NCBI GenBank assembly: GCA_946486465.1
Contig: CAMLTY010000005.1
Coordinates: 1-43,880 of the forward strand
Length of the DNA: 43,880 nucleotides
Reading direction: 5' to 3'
Origin: an uncultured Mycoplasmatota bacterium
Lineage (GTDB): Bacteria; Bacillota_I; Bacilli_A; RF39; UBA660
Shown here: positions 24,026 through 31,812 of the stretch, piece by piece
Position numbering within the stretch: the first letter of the stretch is position 1
Layout of the letters: the number at the start of each line of letters is the position of its first letter
Notes under the pieces: generated by a model
The model's input: the letters and a program-made list of their open reading frames with translations, nothing else
Database searches by the model: none
What the model was told of the DNA's origin: nothing
Position numbers and translations under genes: made by a program

Positions 24026-24483
24026 TGGGAAAAAATGTTAAAATTATTGTATTTATAATATTTATCTCCTTGATTATTTTTTTAATTTTCTATAATATAA
24101 GAGGTATAGAAGAAGCGGAAAGAAATCTTCCTAATAATGATGAATTAAGAGAGTTTAGTAATGTTCAGTCAAAGAGCGAAGTGAATAGTTATGAAGTAAA
24201 AGATATTCCTGATAAGGAGCTTGCAACTATATATTATAATCATTTTAAAAATTTAGTAGTTAATGATAGTGCAGAGGCTTATAAACGAATTAGAAATAAG
24301 GATGAGGTAAGTGAGGATGCTTTTAATACTTTTAGAAATGATTTAATAAATAATTACTATACTAATAAAGTTGTTGATTATAGAATTACAGATTCTTTAT
24401 ATAGAATTACAAATAGTAATAATCAAGTGATTAATTTTTATGTTGATGCTGTATTTAAATATGAAGTAGAGTTATTACTTTAA
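24025..24483 (+). CDS. VirB8-like protein, second of two
   Basis: 152 residues with one TM (about 6-23) and an external alpha/beta domain (ELATIYYNHFKNLVVN ... VIKFYVDAVFKY-like strands). It has the same size class and layout as its neighbour, with which it is translationally coupled. It probably forms a second VirB8-like partner, or a homologous subunit with different partners. The family assignment is inferred. Confidence 0.58.
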   Translation: MGKNVKIIVFIIFISLIIFLIFYNIRGIEEAERNLPNNDELREFSNVQSKSEVNSYEVKDIPDKELATIYYNHFKNLVVNDSAEAYKRIRNKDEVSEDAFNTFRNDLINNYYTNKVVDYRITDSLYRITNSNNQVINFYVDAVFKYEVELLL

Positions 24484-24518
24484 TAATCTATTAGATTTAG
24501 TAGAGAGTGGGTGATATA

Positions 24519-25841
24519 ATGCCAGAGGAAAATGAATATTTAGAAGATACTAATAAAAAAAATAATGATGTAAAGAATAAGGATTCTTCTCGTAATTCTT
24601 CTTCAAAATCATCTCATAGGGGATCTGCTAGTAATATTATAGATTTTAATAAATATAAAAGTAGAAAAAAGAACTCTGCTAATTTTAATAATGATAGTCC
24701 TAAGGGAGAAGTTCCTCATAGACAAAATAGGGTTGTTAATAACTTAAAAAATCAAGTTGCTAATAGAGCTTTATCTAATGTTCCTGCTTTAAGAACATTA
24801 AATAATCTTAATAATATTAGAAAAAGTGTTATGGCTAGAAGAAATTCTACTACTGGGGGTATTGTTGGTAATAATAGAAAAGAAAGTAGTAGAGATGATG
24901 GTATTACTAGTAGTGTAACTGGTAATGATAATACTAATGATGATAGTGTTGTTTCTAATGAAGAAAGTGAATCTAGTTCTTTAAATCCTTTAAGTTCTAT
25001 TTTTGGTGGTAGAAAAAAAATTAGTGGTAGATTTAGCTTTTTTGGCAAATTATCAACTCCTGTTAAATTATTGATTGGAATATTTGGACCTCTAGTTACT
25101 TTTATGCTTGTTTTTTTCATTCCTATAGTTGTAATTGGCCTTTTTAGTGGTCTTTTTGCTACTGATGAAGTGTTTGCTAATAATAATATTGGTACTGGTG
25201 GAGGTAGTATAGATTATGGAGATTATGTTTTATCTTCGGATGGTGATCAAATATTACATGAGAGGTTAGATACCTTTTTACAAAGTAATGGTACAAGTTT
25301 AGAAGAATTTAATAACCTTATTGCAAGTAATGTACAGGAAGCAGGATATGGAACAAGAGCAGGTGTTGTTGCTGCTGCTGTTACTTTAATTGCAGAACTT
25401 GGCAATAACTATAATGTGAAAGTTCCTTATTTTTGGGGGGGAGGCCATGGAAGTATTTCTGTAGGTGCTGAAGCTAGTTGGGGAAGTAATACCTGTTATA
25501 CTTCTGCTAATGGACAAATTTATAACTATTGTGGGCTTGATTGCTCTGGTTTTGTTACTTGGGCTATTAATAATGGGGGATTTTCTATTCCTGTTCAATC
25601 ATCTGGTACTTTTGTATATTTAGCTGGGGCAAAGAGGGTTTCATTAAGTAGCAGTGCAGTTTTACAGGCTGGGGATTTACTAGCGACAAGTGGACATATT
25701 ATTTTAATTGTTGGTGTTGATGATAGTGGTTATATCTGCGCGGAGGCAGCTGGTAATGAAACAGGAGTTATGTTTTCTAGAAAATCTTTTGATGCTTCTA
25801 GTTACTATGGAATTGATATGAGTGGTTTCTATGGAGGATAG
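24519..25841 (+). CDS. NlpC/P60-domain wall peptidase with long cytoplasmic disordered arm
   Basis: About 440 residues from ATG 24519, preferred over GTG 24507. Residues 1-180 are Ser/Asn/Arg-rich and disordered. A TM at about 187-215 is followed by an external linker. A C-terminal NlpC/P60 domain has catalytic Cys342 (LDCSGFV) and His393 (GHIILIVG). P60 enzymes cut peptidoglycan stem peptides. Paired with the M23/lysozyme-like protein it gives the locus three hydrolytic domains. The basic, Asn-rich N-terminal arm may face the ATPases, but that is inference. GGTGATATA lies before the ATG. Confidence 0.85.
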   Translation: MPEENEYLEDTNKKNNDVKNKDSSRNSSSKSSHRGSASNIIDFNKYKSRKKNSANFNNDSPKGEVPHRQNRVVNNLKNQVANRALSNVPALRTLNNLNNIRKSVMARRNSTTGGIVGNNRKESSRDDGITSSVTGNDNTNDDSVVSNEESESSSLNPLSSIFGGRKKISGRFSFFGKLSTPVKLLIGIFGPLVTFMLVFFIPIVVIGLFSGLFATDEVFANNNIGTGGGSIDYGDYVLSSDGDQILHERLDTFLQSNGTSLEEFNNLIASNVQEAGYGTRAGVVAAAVTLIAELGNNYNVKVPYFWGGGHGSISVGAEASWGSNTCYTSANGQIYNYCGLDCSGFVTWAINNGGFSIPVQSSGTFVYLAGAKRVSLSSSAVLQAGDLLATSGHIILIVGVDDSGYICAEAAGNETGVMFSRKSFDASSYYGIDMSGFYGG

Positions 25842-25844
25842 GAT

Positions 25845-26543
25845 ATGAAAAAGAAAATCTTAATCTTAATATTATTAATATTTATGATTAGTGGTTGTAG
25901 TGTAGAAGTTAATGTTGATATTAGTGATAATAAAATAAAAGAGAGTAATGATATTACTATTTATCAGAATGCTATTTATACTAAAGATATTTTAAGAACG
26001 TCATTTAGAAATTATATTCCTATATATGCATCTGATTTAATAGTAGATACAGTTCCTGATCAGCCTTTTTCTGATGTTTTGTATTATAATAAAAATACTA
26101 CTGATTTAGGAAATGGTTATAGATTTAATTATAGTTATGATTTTGATATAGATAAATATGGATCTGCTAGAACTATTAAAGAAGGTTTTAGAGATTATAG
26201 TTATTCTTATAGAAATGATATTATATCATTGTTAACTGATAATGAAGGATTAATTTATTTTGATGAGTATCCTCTTTTAGAAGAAGTAACTATTAATATA
26301 AAAACAGACTATTTAGTAGAAGAAAATAATGCTGATAAAGTTAATGGTAATACTTATACTTGGGTCTTTAATAAAGAGAGTAAGAAAAGTATTAAAATAG
26401 TAGTGGATACTAGTAAAAGTGGGGCTAGAGTTTTAGGTATAGTAGATACTAGTACAGTAATTACTTTAGGTGTTGTGATTTTAATAATACTTATTATTTT
26501 AGTTTTATTACTTATTAGAAATAGAAAGAATAATAAAATATAA
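25845..26543 (+). CDS. Lipoprotein with C-terminal TM tail
   Basis: 232 residues with an N-terminal lipobox MISGC (Cys18), an external beta-rich domain (about 20-195), and a C-terminal hydrophobic helix (about 204-224) followed by RNRKNNKI. It would therefore be held at both ends: by a lipid at the N-terminus and by a TM at the C-terminus. The C-terminal layout resembles a sortase signal, but no LPxTG-like motif precedes the TM. It starts three bases after the NlpC/P60 gene. I do not recognise a family. A surface accessory of the machine is likely. Confidence 0.75.
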   Translation: MKKKILILILLIFMISGCSVEVNVDISDNKIKESNDITIYQNAIYTKDILRTSFRNYIPIYASDLIVDTVPDQPFSDVLYYNKNTTDLGNGYRFNYSYDFDIDKYGSARTIKEGFRDYSYSYRNDIISLLTDNEGLIYFDEYPLLEEVTINIKTDYLVEENNADKVNGNTYTWVFNKESKKSIKIVVDTSKSGARVLGIVDTSTVITLGVVILIILIILVLLLIRNRKNNKI

Positions 26544-26554
26544 TTAAAATTTTG

Positions 26555-26583
26555 TTTGCAAATTAATAAAATACTGGTATAAT
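26555..26583 (+). promoter_or_regulatory. Extended -10 promoter before virD4
   Basis: TTTGCA (26555-26560), a 17-base spacer and TATAAT (26578-26583) preceded by TGG. It indicates that virD4 can be expressed apart from the upstream block. Confidence 0.65.
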
Positions 26584-26623
26584 AAGCGTAGATTTAAATT
26601 GAGATTAAACAGAGGTGGATATT

Positions 26624-28867
26624 ATGAAGTTAAAGTTTAGAGCTGATAAAGATGATGTAATGATATTTGCTGTCTTTGCAATCTTTTTACTTTATATAGT
26701 TGCAATAGGTGTTGTTAATTTGCATTCTTTTGCTACAGAAGGATATTTTAGTGGACTTAATCCATTTCCTGCTTTTACACCTAGATTTTTATGGATTACT
26801 TTAATCATTTATTTTGTAGCATTAATTGGCATGCTTATTAGTGTTAAATCATATTTCTTTGAGATGGAAAAGGGTTTTGGTTTTACTAGTGAGAAAAAAG
26901 ATAAAGGTTACTCTAGATGGGCTAAAGATAAAGAGATGAAAGCAGAACTTACAATGGTTAGTCCTCAACAAGAGACTAGTGATGCAGCTGGTGTTCCTTT
27001 ACTTCTTAGTGAAAAAGAAGCTTGGGTTGATAATGGAGAATATCATACTTTAGTTATTGGTTCTACTGGTTCTGGTAAGACTCAGACTGTTATTAAGCCT
27101 ACTGTTAAATTACTTGCTAAAGCAGGGGAGTCTATGATTATTACGGACCCTAAGGGTGAGATTTATGAGGCTACTGCTAATATGTTAAGAGATAAAGGAT
27201 ATGACGTACAGATACTTAACTTCCGTGATCCCCAAAATGGTAGTAGTTGGAATCCATTATCACTTCCTTATAGAATGTATAAAAGTGGTAATCAAGATAA
27301 AGCGATTGAGTTACTTGATGACCTTGCTTTAAATATTCTTTATGATGAATCTAGTAATAATAGTGATCCTTTCTGGGAAAAGACTTCAGCTGATTACTTC
27401 TCTGGTGTTGCTTTAGGACTTTTTGAAGATGCTAAAGAAGATGAGATTAATATTAATAGTATTAGTTTAATGACTACGGTTGGAGAAGAGAAGTTTGGGG
27501 GTAGTACTTATATTAAAGAATACTTCTCATTTAAAGATCCTGCTAGTGCATCTGTTATTAATGCTTCTAGTACTATTAATGCTCCAACTGATACTAAGGG
27601 GTCAATTTTATCAGTATTTAGACAAAAGATTAAGTTATTTGCATCTCGTGAGAACTTATCAGAAATGCTTAGTCATAGTGATATAGAACTTGCTGATATT
27701 GGTAGAAAGAAAACGGCTTTATTTATAGTTGTACAAGATGAAAAGAAAACATATCATTCTCTTGTTACAATCCTTTTGAAACAGTGTTATGAAACATTAA
27801 TCGCTGTAGCACAAGAAAATGGGGGAGAACTTCCTGTTAGAACTAACTTCTTACTAGATGAGTTTGCAAATATGCCGCCTTTAAAAGATGTTACAACTAT
27901 GATTACGGCAGCACGTTCAAGACATATAAGATTTACAATGATTATTCAAAACTATGCCCAGTTAAATCAAGTTTATGGTAAAGAAAATGCTGAGACTATT
28001 CGTGGTAACTGTGGTAATATTATTTACTTAATTTCAGCAGAGCTTGCTGCCCTTGAAGAAATATCTAAGATGTGTGGGGAAGTTAAGTCTAAAGATGATG
28101 ATAAGACGGCTTCAACACCTTTAGTTACTGTATCTGATTTGCAGAGAATGAAACAGTTTGAAGTTATTATTTTAAGAATGAGGATGCAACCGTTTAAGAC
28201 TAAGTTTACTCCTGATTTTAAACTTGATTGGGGTAAGACTTATCCTAAAGCTACTTATCCAGAAAGAGAAAAACAACAAGTTCATACATTCGATATAAAG
28301 ACTTTTGTTAAAGAGAAGAAAAAGGAAAAGTTACTTGAGATGATGAATAGTAATAATGCAAATCCTAATGGAGGAAGTACACCTCCTGGATTTGTACCAC
28401 CAAATCTTTTTGGGATTGGTGCAGGTAGTAATAGTAATGCTAATGGTAATCCTATGGGTGGGCCAATGCCTACTCCTAATGGTATGGGTATGCCAAGACC
28501 AAATCATCAAATGAATACTAATCCAATGCCATCTTTTATGAATCCTAGTATGGGAAATGAAAGTAATAATGCACCTAAGAAGCCTTCATTTGATGTGGAT
28601 GAATTAGTTAAGAAAATAGATGCTAAGATTGCAGAACTTGAAAAAGAAGAAGCTATGAATAAACAGAAACAACAACAGAAGTTAGAGGCTATGAAAGCTA
28701 AGGAGCCTAAACCTTTTAAGGATGTTTCTCCTGTTAAAGAAGTTGTTAATAGTCCTATTCCTGAAGTTAGTGAAATGCCAAAGGTTGAACAACCTAAAAA
28801 GGAAGTTAACTTAAGTTTAGATGATGACGATGATGATGACTTCTTTGATGATTTCTTTGATGAATAA
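26624..28867 (+). CDS. virD4: VirD4/TraG-family coupling protein
   Basis: 747 residues from ATG 26624 (GTG 26615 is less likely) behind AGAGGTGG. Two TM helices lie at about 11-30 and 56-80. Walker A is GSTGSGKT (about 146-153). Walker B is FLLDEFANMPP (Asp412). VirD4 proteins dock substrates on T4SS and couple them to the channel. The C-terminal 170 residues are unusual: an Asn/Pro/Gly/Met-rich segment (about 590-650), a Lys/Glu/Gln helix, and a final run of Asp and Phe. The tail could contact substrates or partners. With cpaF and virB4 it completes the three T4SS ATPase types. Confidence 0.95.
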   Translation: MKLKFRADKDDVMIFAVFAIFLLYIVAIGVVNLHSFATEGYFSGLNPFPAFTPRFLWITLIIYFVALIGMLISVKSYFFEMEKGFGFTSEKKDKGYSRWAKDKEMKAELTMVSPQQETSDAAGVPLLLSEKEAWVDNGEYHTLVIGSTGSGKTQTVIKPTVKLLAKAGESMIITDPKGEIYEATANMLRDKGYDVQILNFRDPQNGSSWNPLSLPYRMYKSGNQDKAIELLDDLALNILYDESSNNSDPFWEKTSADYFSGVALGLFEDAKEDEININSISLMTTVGEEKFGGSTYIKEYFSFKDPASASVINASSTINAPTDTKGSILSVFRQKIKLFASRENLSEMLSHSDIELADIGRKKTALFIVVQDEKKTYHSLVTILLKQCYETLIAVAQENGGELPVRTNFLLDEFANMPPLKDVTTMITAARSRHIRFTMIIQNYAQLNQVYGKENAETIRGNCGNIIYLISAELAALEEISKMCGEVKSKDDDKTASTPLVTVSDLQRMKQFEVIILRMRMQPFKTKFTPDFKLDWGKTYPKATYPEREKQQVHTFDIKTFVKEKKKEKLLEMMNSNNANPNGGSTPPGFVPPNLFGIGAGSNSNANGNPMGGPMPTPNGMGMPRPNHQMNTNPMPSFMNPSMGNESNNAPKKPSFDVDELVKKIDAKIAELEKEEAMNKQKQQQKLEAMKAKEPKPFKDVSPVKEVVNSPIPEVSEMPKVEQPKKEVNLSLDDDDDDDFFDDFFDE

Positions 28868-28887
28868 AAATTTTATTTAAAAACATT

Positions 28888-28922
28888 AGTAGGCAATTTT
28901 TAAATTTTGTCTACTTTTTTTA
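28888..28922 (+). terminator. Intrinsic terminator ending the apparatus locus
   Basis: A stem of about 9 bp (28888-28896 with 28907-28915, one G-T pair) and a long T run. It closes the locus before the NAD operon promoter. Confidence 0.8.
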
Positions 28923-28940
28923 AAAATTTTCAATTTTTAG

Positions 28941-28969
28941 TTGACAAATTATTCTCTTATTAATATAAT
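28941..28969 (+). promoter_or_regulatory. Near-perfect promoter of the NAD salvage operon
   Basis: TTGACA (28941-28946), a 17-base spacer and TATAAT (28964-28969): both boxes match consensus. An 80-base leader follows. Confidence 0.85.
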
Positions 28970-28978
28970 GTTAATAAC

Positions 28979-28994
28979 AAGTTTAATTACTTGC
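28979..28994 (+). promoter_or_regulatory. Dyad in the leader of the NAD operon, candidate operator
   Basis: CAAGT-N6-ACTTG is a perfect inverted repeat a few bases after the predicted transcription start, a typical place for a repressor. No regulator gene adjoins it, and I cannot match it to a known NAD regulator. Confidence 0.4.
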
Positions 28995-29001
28995 TTATTT
29001 C

Positions 29002-29029
29002 TTAACTTTTGATATTAATAAAAAGTTAA
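29002..29029 (+). promoter_or_regulatory. Leader hairpin just upstream of the pncA ribosome binding site
   Basis: A 9-bp perfect stem (29002-29010 with 29021-29029) with a 10-base loop ends a few bases before GAGGAGGG. It is AT-rich and of modest stability, and could affect translation or mRNA stability. It does not match known NAD riboswitches. Confidence 0.35.
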
Positions 29030-29046
29030 TAAGAGGAGGGATAATT

Positions 29047-29640
29047 ATGAAGGTTAAGAATTTTAAAGTCTATAAGAAAGCTTTAATTGTTGTTGATATG
29101 GTTAATGGCTTTGTTAAGGAGGGAATATTGCATGATAAATCTATCGCTAGAGTTATACCTAGACAGATAGAACTTATTAAAGAGTATGAGCGGGCTGGAG
29201 AGTTAGTTATCTATATTCAAGATACTCATACTAAAAAGTCTACGGAACATAAGAGATTTAATGGTTATCATTGTCTTGAAGGTAGTGGAGAAGAAGAGGT
29301 TATTGATGAGTTAAAACCTTTTACTACTTTAGATAATACTATATGTATACCTAAAAATAATACAAGTTTTATGGAGGCTCCTATGTTTAGATATGTGGTA
29401 GAGGAAGCCGAGAATGTAGAAGAGTATAATATAGTAGGTTGTTGTACTGATATTTGTATATGTAATGGTCCTATGGGGCTTTCTTGTTATCTTGATCAAC
29501 ATAATAGGGATTGTATTGTAAGAGTACATCAAGATGCTGTGGCAACCTTTGCAGAAGATAATAGACAAAATTATGTAGATGCTGCTTACTTACTTATGGA
29601 ACAACAAGGAATTCAGTTGGTTAAAAAATTTAGAAGTTGA
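29047..29640 (+). CDS. pncA: Nicotinamidase (isochorismatase-fold cysteine hydrolase)
   Basis: 197 residues, cytoplasmic. The catalytic triad is Asp17 (ALIVVDMVNGF), Lys103 (CIPKNNTSF) and Cys137 (CCTDICI). The enzyme deaminates nicotinamide to nicotinate, the first step of NAD salvage. It is followed by pncB, a Nudix gene and nadE in the same direction, which supports the assignment within this broad superfamily. GAGGAGGG before the ATG is very strong. The stop is TGA. Confidence 0.93.
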   Translation: MKVKNFKVYKKALIVVDMVNGFVKEGILHDKSIARVIPRQIELIKEYERAGELVIYIQDTHTKKSTEHKRFNGYHCLEGSGEEEVIDELKPFTTLDNTICIPKNNTSFMEAPMFRYVVEEAENVEEYNIVGCCTDICICNGPMGLSCYLDQHNRDCIVRVHQDAVATFAEDNRQNYVDAAYLLMEQQGIQLVKKFRS

Positions 29641-29676
29641 TATTAATATTTTAATAAAAAGAAAGGAATGGTTTAA

Positions 29677-31152
29677 ATGAATGAAAGAAATTTAACTTTA
29701 TTAACTGATTTATATGAACTTACAATGATGAATGGATATTTTGATATGAAAAGAGATGAAAGAGTAGTTTTTGATGTCTTTTATCGTAATAATCCATATG
29801 ATGGGGGATATGCGATTGTGGCAGGGCTTGAACAAGTAATAGATTATATTAAAAATTTACACTTTGATAGGGAAGATATAGAGTACTTAAGAGAATTAGA
29901 ACTTTTCGATGATAAGTTTTTAAAATATTTAGAAAACTTTAAATTTACAGGTAATATTTATGCAATTAAAGAAGGAACTGTGGTCTTTCCAATGGAACCT
30001 TTGTTGAAAGTAGAAGCTCCTATAATAGAGGCACAACTTGTAGAAACTGCTATTTTAAATATTATTAATCATCAAAGTTTAATTGCTACTAAGGCTTCTC
30101 GTGTATGTGAAGCGACTAAAGGGGATGCTGTTATGGAGTTTGGTCTTAGAAGAGCACAAGGTCCTGATGCTGGTATATATGGAGCAAGGGCTGCTGTTAT
30201 TGGAGGGTGTTCATCTACTAGTAATGTACTAGCAGGACAAAAATTTGATATACCAGTTGCAGGTACTCATGCTCACAGCTTTATTATGAGTTTTGATAAT
30301 GAATACGAGGCTTTTAAGAAATATGCAGAACTATTTCCTAATAATGCAACTTTATTAGTAGATACTTATGATACTTTAAACTCAGGTGTTCCTAATGCCA
30401 TAAGGGTATTTAAAGAATTAAAAGATGAAGGTAGGATGCCTAAAAAATATGGAATAAGACTTGATAGTGGAGATTTAGCATATCTATCTAAAAAGGCACG
30501 AATTATGTTAGATGAAGCAGGATTTCCTGATGCCACAATCTGTGCTTCTAATGACTTAGATGAATATCTAATAGAATCTTTGAAAGAACAAGGTGCTAAA
30601 ATAAATCTTTGGGGAGTAGGTACTAGTTTGATTACTTCTAAAAATTGGTCTAGTTTTGGAGGAGTTTATAAACTTGCTGCCATTAAAAAAGGTGGAGAAG
30701 TTATTCCTAAGATTAAACTTAGTGAAGATACTGTAAAGGTTACTAATCCAGGAGATAAACAAGTGTTTAGATTCTATGATAAAGAAACAGGTAAGATTAG
30801 AGGAGATATTATTGGCAATACATACGAAAAATATGATGAAGATAAGACAACTACAATGTTTGATCCTGTTAATACTTGGAAGAGGAAAGAGTTAGAGAAA
30901 GGTACTTATATTGTTAGAGAGTTGTTAGAGCCTATATTTATAAATGGTGAATGTGTCTATAAAAGTGATAGTGTTATGAATATTAGAGATTATTGTAGTA
31001 AAGAAAAATCAACTTTGAGTGATGAGAATAAAAGATTTGTTAATCCTCATCCTGTCCATGTGGATTTAAGTTATGACTTATGGAATTTAAAAAATAAAAT
31101 GATTGATGAAGAAAAGAAATTAGTTAAAAAGTTGGGAGTAGATAATGCGTAA
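29677..31152 (+). CDS. pncB: Nicotinate phosphoribosyltransferase
   Basis: 491 residues, the usual size for the long Gram-positive form. Conserved blocks include LYELTMMNGYF near the N-terminus, MEFGLRRAQGPDAG, GTHAHSFIM with the His region used in ATP-driven phosphorylation, and IRLDSGDLAYLS. It makes nicotinate mononucleotide from nicotinate and PRPP. Its 3' end overlaps the Nudix gene by 8 bases. AAGAAAGGAA lies upstream. Confidence 0.95.
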   Translation: MNERNLTLLTDLYELTMMNGYFDMKRDERVVFDVFYRNNPYDGGYAIVAGLEQVIDYIKNLHFDREDIEYLRELELFDDKFLKYLENFKFTGNIYAIKEGTVVFPMEPLLKVEAPIIEAQLVETAILNIINHQSLIATKASRVCEATKGDAVMEFGLRRAQGPDAGIYGARAAVIGGCSSTSNVLAGQKFDIPVAGTHAHSFIMSFDNEYEAFKKYAELFPNNATLLVDTYDTLNSGVPNAIRVFKELKDEGRMPKKYGIRLDSGDLAYLSKKARIMLDEAGFPDATICASNDLDEYLIESLKEQGAKINLWGVGTSLITSKNWSSFGGVYKLAAIKKGGEVIPKIKLSEDTVKVTNPGDKQVFRFYDKETGKIRGDIIGNTYEKYDEDKTTTMFDPVNTWKRKELEKGTYIVRELLEPIFINGECVYKSDSVMNIRDYCSKEKSTLSDENKRFVNPHPVHVDLSYDLWNLKNKMIDEEKKLVKKLGVDNA

Positions 31153-31789
31153 AGAGAAATTAGAAGAGTTAAATGATTATATAAAGGAATTAAAGACAAT
31201 AAAAAGGACTTTAGTAGATAGTGAATATATTTATGATGAAAATAATAATCCTATTAAGCGAAAAGGTTTTCTAAATGTAGAAAAATATATGGTTGAACTT
31301 GCTAATGGGATGGTTGTTCCAAGAGAGAAGCTTGTTAAAGGCGGTAAAGATAAAAGTGCTGCGATTGTTATGCCAGTAACTAGAGATAATAATACAGTTT
31401 TAGTAGTACAATCTAGAAGTAGTACCAAAGAATCTGTTTGTGTGGAATTTCCTGCAGGTTATATTGAAGAGGGAGAGAGTCCTGAATATGGTGCAGAAAG
31501 AGCGGTTGTAGAAGAGACAGGATATGTTCCCAAAGAAATGATTTACTTAGATAAATTTTATCAGGACCAATCTTGTGGTGTATGTGCATATAATTATAGT
31601 TATTTGGCATTAGACTGTGAAAAAGTACAAGAACAAAATTTAGATGATAATGAAGCGATTAAATATTTTGAATGTAGTGTAGATGAAGTTTTAGAATTAA
31701 TGGAAAGAGGATATATTACAGATATTCAAACTAAATATACTTTTAATTTAGCAAGGACTTATGTATATAGTTTAAAAAAGGCGAAATAA
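31145..31789 (+). CDS. Nudix protein of the ADP-ribose pyrophosphatase type with altered Nudix box
   Basis: 214 residues. The domain looks like ADP-ribose pyrophosphatases (VCVEFPAGYIEEGESPEYG). The Nudix box spans GYIEEGE to VVEETGY, but the glutamate that follows Arg in the canonical RE-U-x-EE is Ala here (RAVVEE), while the two later Glu are kept. This position matters for catalysis in MutT. The protein could be a slow hydrolase, use a different base, or act as a sensor of NAD metabolites. Translation is coupled to pncB. Confidence 0.85.
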   Translation: MRKEKLEELNDYIKELKTIKRTLVDSEYIYDENNNPIKRKGFLNVEKYMVELANGMVVPREKLVKGGKDKSAAIVMPVTRDNNTVLVVQSRSSTKESVCVEFPAGYIEEGESPEYGAERAVVEETGYVPKEMIYLDKFYQDQSCGVCAYNYSYLALDCEKVQEQNLDDNEAIKYFECSVDEVLELMERGYITDIQTKYTFNLARTYVYSLKKAK

Positions 31790-31812
31790 TAAAAAAGAAA
31801 GGGAGATTTAAA

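Noticed and set aside
24752-25120. Antisense open frame over the NlpC/P60 gene, and similar ones over prkC, rsgA and others
   Set aside because: They lack ribosome binding sites and recognisable domains, and arise from the AT-rich codon pattern of clear genes on the other strand.
2198-28867. The locus as an ordinary integrative conjugative element
   Set aside because: No relaxase, integrase, excisionase, replication gene or att-like flanking repeat was seen, and core genes lie on both sides. The Tad part is also foreign to such elements.
28970-29046. NAD riboswitch in the pncA leader
   Set aside because: The leader is short and AT-rich with one simple hairpin. No conserved compact aptamer features could be recognised.
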